Counted from the first letter of the stretch, positions 1 through 7,677 are shown. The stretch is 11,325 nt of DNA from Defluviitaleaceae bacterium (GCA_009782245.1 WRKK01000304.1:1-11325); one strand, 5' to 3'. Numbers and translations: made by a program. The notes: a model not told the origin generated them from the sequence alone.

Positions 1-1349
1 TTACCGACATCAGCCCGCTTGCGAACCTGCCAAATTTGAGCAGCGTACATTTAAGCTACCATGCGGGAATGGATTTATCGCCGCTGCAAAACGTCCCGCC
101 GCAAGTGCCGCCGCCCACCCGCCTGCCGGACGGGCAGGCCGCCGCACCACCCGCCAATCCGCACCCTTTCGCCGTCGCCTTGTCAGAGTTTTTTGTCAAC
201 CTCACAACCTCGGGCGGCAGTTTTTGGGATATGCCGTACAGTTATCATGCGGCGTGGGTTGACATTGACGGGCGCGGTACGCTCGGCGTGTTGGCAAGCA
301 GGTGGTTTTTTGACGGCGACAGGCCGCCCCGCCCCTCGCATTGGGGTTCTATCAGCACACGCCCCAATTTTGAGCAGCGATTATTTTTTATGCACGACAA
401 TCAACTGCAAGAAGTGGATTTGTGGTCGTTGGCCGCAACGCCGTCTGGGCGGCTTGTGAAGATAACTGCGGACGGCATATGTGATATGCTTGTTACAACG
501 TACACGCCGCTCGACCTCGTGGACGGCGAATTGACGGGCGTGAAATCCGTGATTATCGCCGAGTTTACTCGGGAGGAGAATTGGTACGCCGTGAATTATC
601 ATCATATTGACGGCAATCTTTGGCGAGATTTTGAGCAGGATAGGGAAATCACGTCCGAGGAATTTCACGAAATTATGGCACGGTACGGCTTGCACGGGGC
701 TGGTGCGGCGTGGCGGCTGCCGAATGCTGCTTATGAGATTTTGGGAATGTCGGCGGATTTGGCGGAAACGCCGCTCAATGTCGCCCAATCCAAGCAAATT
801 TCCCCCGCAACAAATGTCCGCTTTCTAAGGGGAAATTTTGGCGGACACTCGGGGCACGTTTGGGAAGAGGCGATGCCGTTTGAGATTTTTATGAGGGATT
901 TTGCGGCGGAAAGCGAAAATTACCAATATTTCTACGAATTTAACCTCACGCACCCGCACGGCGGCATGACACCGTGGCACACCCCCGAGGATTTTTGGGA
1001 TTTCTCGGATTGGACGATTGGCTTTCTTCAGCCAAATATCGCCGTTTGGCACTCTCATGTCGCCGTCCTTTTTGATACCGCCGTACAAGATTTTCAATTT
1101 GTCGTAATTGACCATTTTCCCGAAGAAACGGGCAATCGTTTTTTCATAGACGAGGTGCTGTTTTCGGCGGAGACGCTACCCGCAAATCAGCCTTTTTTTA
1201 CCAGTTGGCCGATGTTGAAACACGTGCCTATGCGGGCTGTAACTTTCGTTGACGAATTTGGGGCGGCTCGGGTGCTGACAATTTTGGATAATTTTGTCGG
1301 CGGAGATGTGCCGTCTTGGGGGATTTTTGAGTTGGAGGTGGCGGAATGA
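1..1349 (+). CDS. Leucine-rich-repeat protein, C-terminal part (5' truncated by window)
   Basis: The reading frame is open from base 3 and continues upstream of the window, so the internal TTG at 36 is not the true start. About 448 residues are visible. The first 30 or so (TDISPLANLPNLSS..., then DLSPLQNV) read as one to two leucine-rich repeats of the internalin-like type, with the asparagine/leucine spacing of that family. A proline/alanine-rich linker follows (visible residues about 45-70). The remaining ~370 residues are an aromatic-rich region I do not recognise; it contains VDIDGRGTLGVLA, which resembles a D-x-D-G calcium-loop segment. LRR proteins of this kind are normally exported and bind surfaces or proteins, but the signal peptide would lie outside the window. 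The region is richer in G+C than the genes after it. The gene ends in TGA at 1347-1349, convergent with purA. Confident for LRR, not for function. Confidence 0.75.
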   Translation, partial: TDISPLANLPNLSSVHLSYHAGMDLSPLQNVPPQVPPPTRLPDGQAAAPPANPHPFAVALSEFFVNLTTSGGSFWDMPYSYHAAWVDIDGRGTLGVLASRWFFDGDRPPRPSHWGSISTRPNFEQRLFFMHDNQLQEVDLWSLAATPSGRLVKITADGICDMLVTTYTPLDLVDGELTGVKSVIIAEFTREENWYAVNYHHIDGNLWRDFEQDREITSEEFHEIMARYGLHGAGAAWRLPNAAYEILGMSADLAETPLNVAQSKQISPATNVRFLRGNFGGHSGHVWEEAMPFEIFMRDFAAESENYQYFYEFNLTHPHGGMTPWHTPEDFWDFSDWTIGFLQPNIAVWHSHVAVLFDTAVQDFQFVVIDHFPEETGNRFFIDEVLFSAETLPANQPFFTSWPMLKHVPMRAVTFVDEFGAARVLTILDNFVGGDVPSWGIFELEVAE

Positions 1350-1507
1350 GAATGGGCAGGTTGATTTTGGCGGGGTTGCTGGCAATTTTGCAGCCACCCC
1401 AAAATTTTTGCTTGCCTTTCCAATTTTTCCACAAAAAATGGGCGGTAAATCCGCCCTATATTACCCAAATTTTCATGCCTACAGCATTTATCTATAAAAT
1501 TCATTAA
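1346..1507 (+). CDS. Possible 53-residue ORF overlapping the LRR gene stop (doubtful)
   Basis: The ATG overlaps the stop of the LRR gene as ATGA, the classic arrangement for translational coupling, and an AGGTGG sequence lies just upstream. The first 15 residues (MRMGRLILAGLLAIL) look like the start of a signal peptide: basic, then hydrophobic. After that the sequence becomes composition-driven, and the frame runs through the purA terminator hairpin. It could be the stump of a lost exported-protein gene or chance. No family was recognised. Confidence 0.2.
   Translation: MRMGRLILAGLLAILQPPQNFCLPFQFFHKKWAVNPPYITQIFMPTAFIYKIH
1431..1456 (-). terminator. Rho-independent terminator of purA operon
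   Basis: On the minus strand, GGGCGG-ATTTA-CCGCCC forms a perfect 6-bp GC-only stem with a 5-nt loop, followed by ATTTTTT. It lies 80 nt past the purA stop. On the plus strand the stem is followed by TATATTACCC with no T-run, so it should act mainly on minus-strand transcription. Confidence 0.8.
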
Positions 1508-1535
1508 CATTCATTTTTGCAAACCAATGTCAACC

Positions 1536-2807
1536 CTAAAATTCAACATACTGCTCCCTATCAGCCCCAACAGAAACATAACTAATAGGACAACCAACCG
1601 CATTTTCAATAAACCGAACATACTCCAAAGCGGCGGCGGGTAATTCAGTTTTAGCCCGACAAGCGGAAATATCCGTTTGCCAGCCGTCTAAATATTCATA
1701 AACGGGTTTTGCCTTTGTAAGTGCATCTCCTGTAGTAAATTCGGCTGTTTGCACCCCGTCAATTTCGTACGCAACGCAAACGGGAATTTTCTCCATATAA
1801 GAAAGCACGTCCAGTTTTGTTAGGGCAATCTCTTTTGCACCTTGCACTTGCACGCCGTAACAGCTTGCAGGCACATCAAATGCACCAACCCGCCGTGGGC
1901 GGCTTGTGGCGGCTCCGTATTCGCCGCCAGCCTCGCGCAGGGCGGTTGCCTCTTCGCCGAACATTTCCACCACAAACGGGCCTTCGCCCACGCAACTAGA
2001 ATACGCTTTCATAACGCCGATAACGCTGTCCAACTGTGCACCTGGCAAACCCGCACCAATCGGCGCATACGCCGCCAAAGTTTGCGACGAACTTGTGTAC
2101 GGATAAATCCCATAATCAATATCGCGCAATGCACCCAGCTGTGCCTCAAACATAACTTTTTTGCCGCTGGCAACCTCTTTTTGCAGATAATTTGTTGTGT
2201 CAATAATGTAGGGCTGCAGCTCTTTGCCGAATTCTAGCAGCCAGTTTAGCAAAATATTTTTTTCGATATAGCTTGCCCCGCCGTATCCCGATAAAATAAT
2301 AGTTTTCCATTCTAAAATATCCAATAATTTTTGCTTTATTGTGCCAGGATTTAGCAAATCGCACATTCTTAAGCCTTTTTTCATATATTTATCGCCGTAA
2401 ACTGGAGCAATTCCACGGCGCGTCGAGCCGTATTGTTTGTCTTTTAAGCGTTCTTCTTCCAAAATATCCTGCTGTTTGTGGTACGGAAAGCAAATAAAGG
2501 CTTTATCACTAATTTTCAAATTTTTGGGCGATAATTCCAAACCGCTATCTTTTAAGGATTTTATTTCGCCGCATAAATGTTCTATGTCAATTACCATGCC
2601 GCCGCCCATGACGTTTACTGCGTTATCCCGAAAAACGCCAGACGGTAGCAAATTAAGTATAAACTTGCCTTTGTCGTTTATTACGGTATGCCCTGCGTTG
2701 TTGCCGCCTTGATACCTGCAAATAATATCGTAATCTGCCGATAACAAATCTACCATGCGGCCTTTGCCCTCATCGCCCCAATTTATACCAACTATTGCTG
2801 TTAGCAT
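1536..2807 (-). CDS. purA: Adenylosuccinate synthetase
   Basis: This enzyme joins IMP and aspartate using GTP to give adenylosuccinate, the first committed step from IMP to AMP, in the cytoplasm. It has 423 residues, the usual family length. The P-loop-like GDEGKG lies at residues 11-16, with the catalytic base Asp12 and the catalytic His40 in NNAGH. GSTRRGIAP (127-135), the IMP-binding TSRPRRVG (301-308), TKLDVLS (330-336) and the C-terminal VSVGADREQ are all present. One segment reads FEAQLGALRDID where the commonest form is FEGAQG, so this belongs to a variant subgroup. ATG at 2807 is preceded by AAAGGA (2816-2821). The gene follows the cellulase gene by 38 nt and is the last in the operon before the terminator. 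A weak separate promoter cannot be excluded. Confidence 0.97.
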   Translation of the reverse strand: MLTAIVGINWGDEGKGRMVDLLSADYDIICRYQGGNNAGHTVINDKGKFILNLLPSGVFRDNAVNVMGGGMVIDIEHLCGEIKSLKDSGLELSPKNLKISDKAFICFPYHKQQDILEEERLKDKQYGSTRRGIAPVYGDKYMKKGLRMCDLLNPGTIKQKLLDILEWKTIILSGYGGASYIEKNILLNWLLEFGKELQPYIIDTTNYLQKEVASGKKVMFEAQLGALRDIDYGIYPYTSSSQTLAAYAPIGAGLPGAQLDSVIGVMKAYSSCVGEGPFVVEMFGEEATALREAGGEYGAATSRPRRVGAFDVPASCYGVQVQGAKEIALTKLDVLSYMEKIPVCVAYEIDGVQTAEFTTGDALTKAKPVYEYLDGWQTDISACRAKTELPAAALEYVRFIENAVGCPISYVSVGADREQYVEF

Positions 2808-2846
2808 TACATCATTCCTTTCGTATCATATCATAAATTCAAAAAA

Positions 2847-4214
2847 TCAGCCAAAAATCAATGTTGCCGCCATAAGTGCCGCAATTATTTCTGGGAAAAG
2901 TTGCGTATAATTGTTGCGGTCGATTATTGCGAAATTTTCGCCATCGCCAGGATTAAGCGATAAGCCCGTTCCGCCGTTATCCCACCAAATGACGGGCATA
3001 TTGCGGTTTGCCGCCTCGCTTGCGAAAAAATACGCCCAATCCGCGCGGGATTCCAAGTTGTCCCGATTAACCGCGCCCATTTCGCCAATAATTACGGGGA
3101 TTCCGTTGCTGACAAATTCGTTATAAGCCAAATCTAATCCCCATAAAACTTGATTGCGATCGTTGGCGTTGTCGGGGCTCCAGGTTTCAACGCTGTTTTC
3201 GCCCACGTGCAGGGCGAAAAAATACGGTGCATACGTGTGCAACGATACGATTATCCTGTCCGCAATAGTATCGGTCGGCAACACAAAATCGGAGAAAGCC
3301 TCCTCGGATATTGCGGCAGCATGAGTTGGCACCATTAAAATGCGATCGGCATTATTGCCGCCACTTGCCCGTACAACGTCCACAAATGCTTGGTTCATAA
3401 TGTTGATATTGTGGCGTTCTTCGGGCGTTCCGCCTGTCCATTCGTTGGGGCTGCCGGGCGTTCGTGGTTCGTTTAAGCCCTCAAAAATCAACATATGGCT
3501 GTAATCCCGAAACTCGGCGGAAATTTGCTCCCAAATTGTGGTGAAAGCGTGCAACGATTCGTCCATTCCATCGTCCAAAAATGTGAAAATTCGCTCATCG
3601 TGGTGCGTGTTGAGAATGACCACCATGTTGTGCTGCAAGCCGTAATGAATAACCTCGGTAATGCGTTCAAACCAATCGGTGCGGATTGTGTAATTTTCGT
3701 CCGCCAGCATTTTGTGCCACGAAACAGGCACGCGCAAGATGTCAAATCCCGCATAATGAACGGTTGCAATCGCCTCAAACGTGGTTATTGGGTTGCCCCA
3801 AATTGTCTCCAGCTGCGTGGGCGACATTGTAAACATTGCATCGTCCCAAGGAACAGCGTCAAAAGTGTTGCCCAAATTCCAGCCAACACGAATGTTGTCG
3901 ATTAAATCGTGAGCATCGGCAAAAGTACGCTCGTGGATAACTCTGTCTTCCGCTGGAATGTAGATAAATTGCGGTTCGGCGGGTAAATCGGGCTCTGGCT
4001 CTGGCTCGATTTCTGGTTCTGGCTCGGGTTCGGCGGGTTCGTCTTGCAAATCGGGCAAATCGGGTTCAACGGGCGGCTCTTGCACCAAATCTGAAACATC
4101 TATAATATTTGCCCCGCTGGAATCCGTAGCATCATCGGAATCTCCGCAAGCTACCAAAAACAGCATGGTCAGCATTGTTATTGCAAAAATGACAACCTTA
4201 AAATATTTTTTCAT
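2847..4214 (-). CDS. GH5 family endoglucanase (cellulase), lipoprotein
   Basis: Predicted to hydrolyse beta-1,4-glucan (cellulose or a related glucan/xyloglucan) at the outer face of the membrane. The 455-residue protein has a lipoprotein signal peptide: MKKYFK, a hydrophobic core, and lipobox LVAC with Cys23 as the lipid-modified residue. Residues about 46-82 are an acidic proline/glutamate linker of EP repeats. The (beta/alpha)8 GH5 domain runs from about 95 to 450: GWNLGNTFDA (111-120), NTHHD (202-206), the acid/base Glu249 in FEGLNEP, HTY (326-328), the nucleophile Glu378 in IIGEMG, and the WWD segment at 410-412. The GWNLGNT and FEGLNEP wording fits subfamily GH5_4, but that assignment is tentative. 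No carbohydrate-binding or dockerin module is seen. ATG at 4214 has a strong AAGGAGGT site (4221-4228). It has its own promoter inside the end of ligA. Confidence 0.93.
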   Translation of the reverse strand: MKKYFKVVIFAITMLTMLFLVACGDSDDATDSSGANIIDVSDLVQEPPVEPDLPDLQDEPAEPEPEPEIEPEPEPDLPAEPQFIYIPAEDRVIHERTFADAHDLIDNIRVGWNLGNTFDAVPWDDAMFTMSPTQLETIWGNPITTFEAIATVHYAGFDILRVPVSWHKMLADENYTIRTDWFERITEVIHYGLQHNMVVILNTHHDERIFTFLDDGMDESLHAFTTIWEQISAEFRDYSHMLIFEGLNEPRTPGSPNEWTGGTPEERHNINIMNQAFVDVVRASGGNNADRILMVPTHAAAISEEAFSDFVLPTDTIADRIIVSLHTYAPYFFALHVGENSVETWSPDNANDRNQVLWGLDLAYNEFVSNGIPVIIGEMGAVNRDNLESRADWAYFFASEAANRNMPVIWWDNGGTGLSLNPGDGENFAIIDRNNYTQLFPEIIAALMAATLIFG

Positions 4215-4244
4215 AAAAAAACCTCCTTATTTTGATACCTTTGC

Positions 4245-4273
4245 ATTATAACACTTTTATTGGAACATTTCAA
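4245..4273 (-). promoter_or_regulatory. Sigma-A promoter for the GH5 gene, inside ligA 3' end
   Basis: On the minus strand, TTGAAA (4268-4273), a 17-nt spacer and TATAAT (4245-4250), with an extended -10 (TGTTATAAT). Initiation would fall about 20-25 nt before the cellulase start codon, leaving room for the AAGGAGGT site. The -35 box lies in the last codons of ligA. Confidence 0.75.
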
Positions 4274-6473
4274 CAAAGTCTTTTTCGGTTATAATTTTTA
4301 CGCCCAGCTGGTGGGCTTTTTGGTTTTTGGAAGATGTCGAAGCGGCGTTATTGTTGATTAAATAGGACGTTTTGGCGGATACGCTGGCGGTGCATTTTCC
4401 GCCGTGCGTTTCAATTTCAGCTTGCAGGGCTTTGCGATTGGCGAAAATTTCGGTATTGCCCGTTATTACAAAAACCAGCCCGTGCAATTTGCCCATTTTT
4501 TGGGAGTTTGCAGATTGTTCACTTTGAGCTATTTGCAAAATTTTTGCCAAATTTTCCACTAAATTTACGTTGTTTTCGTTGGAAAAATAAACGCACAAAC
4601 TATTTGCGATTGCATCGCCAAAACCCTTTATTTGCAACAATTCTTCCATGTTATTGGTGTTGTTTTTATCGGAAGATTTTATTGCGGAAATTATTGCCGA
4701 AAGGTTGCCAAAATGGTTGCACAGCAGTTTTGCATTGCTTAAACCCACGTGTTTTATGCCCAAGGCAAAAATAAAGTTTGGCAGGTTGACATTTTTCGCC
4801 CGTTCAATGGATTTTGCCAGGTTTTCAAAGGATTTTTGTCCAAAACCGTCCATTTGCACAATTTTTTCTTTGTAGCGTTGCAGGTTAAAAATATCGGTGT
4901 AATCGTTGATAAAGCCGTTATTCAGCCATTTTTCGAGCGTTTGCTCTGATAAGCCTTCTATGTTCATTGCATCACGACCGCAAAAATGCACCATCGAGCC
5001 CAATAATTGCGCCGAACAGTTGGGATTTAAGCATAGCAAAAATTCGCTTTCTATTTCGGTTTGGTCGATTATTTCTGATGTTTCTGTTGTTTGTTGCGTT
5101 TGTTCGTTTTGTGCAATTTGCCCAATTTGTTCAATATCAAGTTGCTCGATTTGTGCAATTTGTTCAACCTGTTCAGTCTGTTCAACATTTTTGGATTTAC
5201 GTTTTTTGGGCTTAACAATTTTTTGTATTATTTCGGTTGGACTGCCGCAAACGGGGCAATATTGCGGAATTTCCACGGTATTACTTTTGGTCAAATTTTC
5301 GGCAACCTGCGGAATAATCATATTTGCCTTGTAAACGGTAATTGTATCGCCCTCGCCCAGTGCAAGCCGCCGAACAATGCTAATATTGTGCAAACTGGCT
5401 TTGTTTACGGTTGTTCCCTCCAGCTCGACAGGCTCAAAAATGGCGACAGGGTTAATAAGCCCAGTGCGGGACGTATTCCAATCGATGCGTAAAAGCGTGG
5501 TTTCAAGCTGTTCGTCTTCCCATTTGAACGCAAGCGAATCCTTTGGAAATTTTGAAGTTGCTCCCAAAGACAAGCTGTAGGCGATGTTGTTGTAAGTTAT
5601 CACAAGCCCGTCCGATGGAACGCCCAATTTTGGCAGGTTTTGCTTTAGTTTGGCTATATCTTGGGCGATTGTTGCTGCGGTTGTAAGTTGATATTCCGCA
5701 ACGTCAAAACCTAGGGTTGACAAAAATTCTAGTTGCTGGGATTTTTCGGTATTTTCAGAACTTTTCAAATCAGCCAAATCCGCAAAATCCACCATAGAAA
5801 ACGCATAAAAATGCACATTGCGATTATCCCCCGTATTATCCAACTGGCGAACCGTTCCGCTACAAAGGTTTCGGGGATTTTTGTATTTATCTTCGGGTTT
5901 TTCGATGGTTGCGTTAATTTTTTCAAAATCGTCGTAAGTGATAACCGCCTCGCCACGCACCAACAGCCGCTCGGTGTACGGAATCCGCAACGGGATATTT
6001 TGGAACGTACGCACATTGTGAGTAACATCTTCGCCAACCAAGCCGTTTCCACGGGTTATTCCGCTGACAAGTTCGCCGTTTTCGTATATTAATGCAATGG
6101 TCAAACCGTCCAGTTTCCAGGAGATAAGCCCTGTGTTTTCCGCTAAAAAGTCGGCTATTTTGTCAACCTCTTTTGTTTTGTCCAGCGACAACAGCGGCAC
6201 TTCGTGCTGAATTTTCGCCAAATTTTTTGCGGGAAAATATCCTACAGAAACAGTAGGGCTATCGGACATTTGCAGTCCCGTAGCCCTTTCCAGTTCCTCT
6301 AATTCTGCGTATAGTTTGTCGTATTCTAAGTTGGATATAATTTCGGTGTTATCTTGATAATAGGCTTTTGCGGCTTGTTTTAGCGATAAATTAAGGGTTT
6401 TCATGCGGTTTATCTGTTCTTGCAAATTTTGCGAATTTTGCAAATTTTGTGTATATTTATTCATTTTTTCCAT
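4257..6473 (-). CDS. ligA: NAD-dependent DNA ligase with insertion in zinc finger
   Basis: Seals nicks in DNA using NAD+ in replication and repair. All LigA domains are seen in order: domain Ia (about 35-80, YYQDN...LEYDKLYAELEELE, DSPT), the adenylation domain with active-site Lys120 in KLDG (120-123), RGNGLVGEDV (141-150), NPRNLCSGTVRQLD (199-212) and the SDGLVI segment, an OB fold (TSRTGLINPVAIFEPVELEGTT), a Cys4 zinc finger (Cys406, 409, 481, 486), helix-hairpin-helix motifs (about 505-630) and a C-terminal BRCT domain (about 661-738). At 738 residues it is longer than the usual ~670. The excess is a Gln/Glu/Ile repeat tract between the second and third zinc cysteines. ATG at 6473 lies 6 nt after the upstream stop and has no clear ribosome binding site; Met4 (6464) is an alternative start. 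Confidence 0.95.
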   Translation of the reverse strand: MEKMNKYTQNLQNSQNLQEQINRMKTLNLSLKQAAKAYYQDNTEIISNLEYDKLYAELEELERATGLQMSDSPTVSVGYFPAKNLAKIQHEVPLLSLDKTKEVDKIADFLAENTGLISWKLDGLTIALIYENGELVSGITRGNGLVGEDVTHNVRTFQNIPLRIPYTERLLVRGEAVITYDDFEKINATIEKPEDKYKNPRNLCSGTVRQLDNTGDNRNVHFYAFSMVDFADLADLKSSENTEKSQQLEFLSTLGFDVAEYQLTTAATIAQDIAKLKQNLPKLGVPSDGLVITYNNIAYSLSLGATSKFPKDSLAFKWEDEQLETTLLRIDWNTSRTGLINPVAIFEPVELEGTTVNKASLHNISIVRRLALGEGDTITVYKANMIIPQVAENLTKSNTVEIPQYCPVCGSPTEIIQKIVKPKKRKSKNVEQTEQVEQIAQIEQLDIEQIGQIAQNEQTQQTTETSEIIDQTEIESEFLLCLNPNCSAQLLGSMVHFCGRDAMNIEGLSEQTLEKWLNNGFINDYTDIFNLQRYKEKIVQMDGFGQKSFENLAKSIERAKNVNLPNFIFALGIKHVGLSNAKLLCNHFGNLSAIISAIKSSDKNNTNNMEELLQIKGFGDAIANSLCVYFSNENNVNLVENLAKILQIAQSEQSANSQKMGKLHGLVFVITGNTEIFANRKALQAEIETHGGKCTASVSAKTSYLINNNAASTSSKNQKAHQLGVKIITEKDFVEMFQ
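5088..5183 (-). repeat. 9-bp-period repeat tract within the ligA zinc-finger loop
   Basis: Degenerate tandem repeat of three codons encoding (E/A)-Q-(hydrophobic or T), about ten units, residues about 431-462 (EQTEQVEQIAQIEQLDIEQI and onward). Units vary at the third codon of each triplet and at wobble positions. It lies wholly between the two cysteine pairs of the zinc finger, preceded by a lysine-rich stretch (KPKKRKSK, 421-428). Confidence 0.85.
6417..6446 (-). repeat. Short 9-bp repeat at ligA N-terminus
   Basis: About three tandem units near TGCAAATTT/TGCGAATTT on the plus strand encode the glutamine/asparagine-rich QNLQNSQNLQEQ stretch (residues 9-20), upstream of the conserved domain Ia. 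Confidence 0.6.
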
Positions 6474-6479
6474 TTTGCA

Positions 6480-7463
6480 CTAAACAGCCACAAAAGCGTT
6501 TTGTTTGTGGGATTTATAGGCAGCGACCATCATTTCCGTTAATTCGATTGCATCTTGCATACCAAAAATAATTTCTTTATCGTACAAAACGCCGTCCACA
6601 AACTGCGAAATGGGATCTGGCAAGGATTGCGGCAATTCGTTTGGCGTAACAAAACCGCCAAAACCCGCCGTTGTAACCTTTGGCGAGCAAAGCGAAACTT
6701 TGTTGCCGTTCACAATAAAAGTGCCGTCCGTGCCGTACATTTCCAGCATAAATGGGCTTGCACCCGAAACAAAGCCCGTCTCGGAGATTGCGATTGCGCC
6801 GTCGGCGTATTTCATAACAGAAACGGCGTTATCTTCCACGGCGTGATCGGTTACTTTTGTGAAAGCGGACGACATTTCGGCGGGTTTGCCCATAAGCCAG
6901 CGAATAAGGTACATTGGGTGCGCGCCGAGGTCTATCATTGCACCGCCGCCGCATTGGGTTTCATCGTAAAAATGGGACGGCAGCCAATTTGCACTCGCGC
7001 CGTTGTGGGCGTTTCTTACCCTAAAAAGGGTAATTCTTCCGAGGATTTTATCTTCCACCACTTTTTTCGCCAATAAATTATGTGGAAATGTGCGGTGCGG
7101 GAACGAGATACAAAATTTAACGTTATTTTTTTCAACGGCGGATTTAATCGCCTCGCAATCCTCAATGGAGAGTGCCAAAACTTTTTCGGTGAAGATGTGT
7201 TTGCCAGCATTGGCGGCTTTTACCATAACTTCACGGTGCATATTTGTGGGAGCGTTCACACAAACAGCGTCAACATCGGTGCGCGCCAGCAGTTTGTCTA
7301 AATCGGGTTCAAAATCAACAGAAAGTTCGGCGGCAAACTTTTTGCCATTTTCGGGGTTTTCGTCCCAAACGGCGGTAACTGTGGCATCTTTGCGGCGGTT
7401 TATCTGCTGGGCGTACCCGCCCGCATGAACGTGCCAACTGCTTAACATTGCTATTTTTAACAT
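6480..7463 (-). CDS. Gfo/Idh/MocA family NAD(P)-dependent oxidoreductase
   Basis: Likely oxidises or reduces a sugar, inositol or related polyol with NAD(P) in the cytoplasm; the substrate cannot be read from sequence. At 327 residues it is of normal length. The N-terminal Rossmann domain (1-120) begins MLKIAMLSSWHVHAGGYA, where the classic GxGxxG is replaced by SSWHVHAGG, a variant I know from a subgroup of this family. Glu93-Lys94 in TEKV matches the family's EKP motif. The C-terminal domain carries GGGAMIDLGAHPMYL, with Asp178 and His182 at the catalytic positions. ATG at 7463 has AAGGAG (7470-7475). It is the first gene of the minus-strand operon, and its TAG stop lies 6 nt before ligA. 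An exact-consensus promoter lies about 75 nt upstream. Confidence 0.92.
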   Translation of the reverse strand: MLKIAMLSSWHVHAGGYAQQINRRKDATVTAVWDENPENGKKFAAELSVDFEPDLDKLLARTDVDAVCVNAPTNMHREVMVKAANAGKHIFTEKVLALSIEDCEAIKSAVEKNNVKFCISFPHRTFPHNLLAKKVVEDKILGRITLFRVRNAHNGASANWLPSHFYDETQCGGGAMIDLGAHPMYLIRWLMGKPAEMSSAFTKVTDHAVEDNAVSVMKYADGAIAISETGFVSGASPFMLEMYGTDGTFIVNGNKVSLCSPKVTTAGFGGFVTPNELPQSLPDPISQFVDGVLYDKEIIFGMQDAIELTEMMVAAYKSHKQNAFVAV

Positions 7464-7499
7464 AATAAACTCCTTATTACAGGAACTATCGCTGTTTTT

Positions 7500-7513
7500 T
7501 TGGATAATTCCAA
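7500..7513. promoter_or_regulatory. Inverted repeat in the oxidoreductase leader, possible operator
   Basis: TTGGATAATTCCAA has 5-bp perfect arms (TTGGA/TCCAA) around 4 nt. It lies between the predicted transcription start and the ribosome binding site of the oxidoreductase gene, a position where a repressor could block elongation. Short enough to be chance. Confidence 0.3.
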
Positions 7514-7535
7514 CTTTGTTTTTTTGACAATGAAA

Positions 7536-7564
7536 ATTATATTGTAATATGTGGGTGTTGTCAA
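7536..7564 (-). promoter_or_regulatory. Exact-consensus sigma-A promoter of the minus operon
   Basis: On the minus strand, TTGACA (7559-7564), a 17-nt spacer and TATAAT (7536-7541): 12 of 12 consensus bases. A-tracts directly upstream (AAAAAAATTTT) resemble an UP element. Predicted start is near 7529, giving a leader of about 65 nt. Confidence 0.85.
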
Positions 7565-7648
7565 GAAAATTTTTTTGGGAATTTTTTGGTGTTGTTTTTT
7601 ATAAAATTTTTGTTGAATTAGGTTAAATTGAAATATTTGGTGGATTTG

Positions 7649-7677
7649 TTGACAAATTTAGGTTCGAGTGCTATAAT
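7649..7677 (+). promoter_or_regulatory. Exact-consensus sigma-A promoter of the small-gene cluster
   Basis: TTGACA (7649-7654), a 17-nt spacer and TATAAT (7672-7677): 12 of 12 consensus bases. Predicted start is near 7684, about 30 nt before the first gene. It diverges from the minus-operon promoter, with about 85 bp of A/T-rich DNA between the two -35 boxes. Confidence 0.85.

Noticed and set aside
36..38. TTG at 36 as the start of the first gene
   Set aside because: The frame is open to the window edge and the upstream codons continue a leucine-rich repeat, so the gene begins outside the window.
1850..2240. Plus-strand ORFs of about 60-130 residues opposite purA
   Set aside because: They are antisense to conserved purA codons, lack ribosome binding sites and show no protein-like features.
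2808..2880. Separate purA promoter (TATGAT-like -10 boxes upstream of purA)
   Set aside because: TATGAT occurs, but no convincing -35 lies at 16-18 nt; best candidates have 18-20 nt spacing and poor matches, so read-through from the cellulase promoter is simpler.
4906..5334. Plus-strand ORF with a cysteine-rich run (CSFCAICPICS...) that looks like a metal-binding protein
   Set aside because: It is the antisense reading of the Gln/Glu repeat tract and zinc-finger region of ligA; the cysteine periodicity comes from the 9-bp repeats, and there is no ribosome binding site or promoter.
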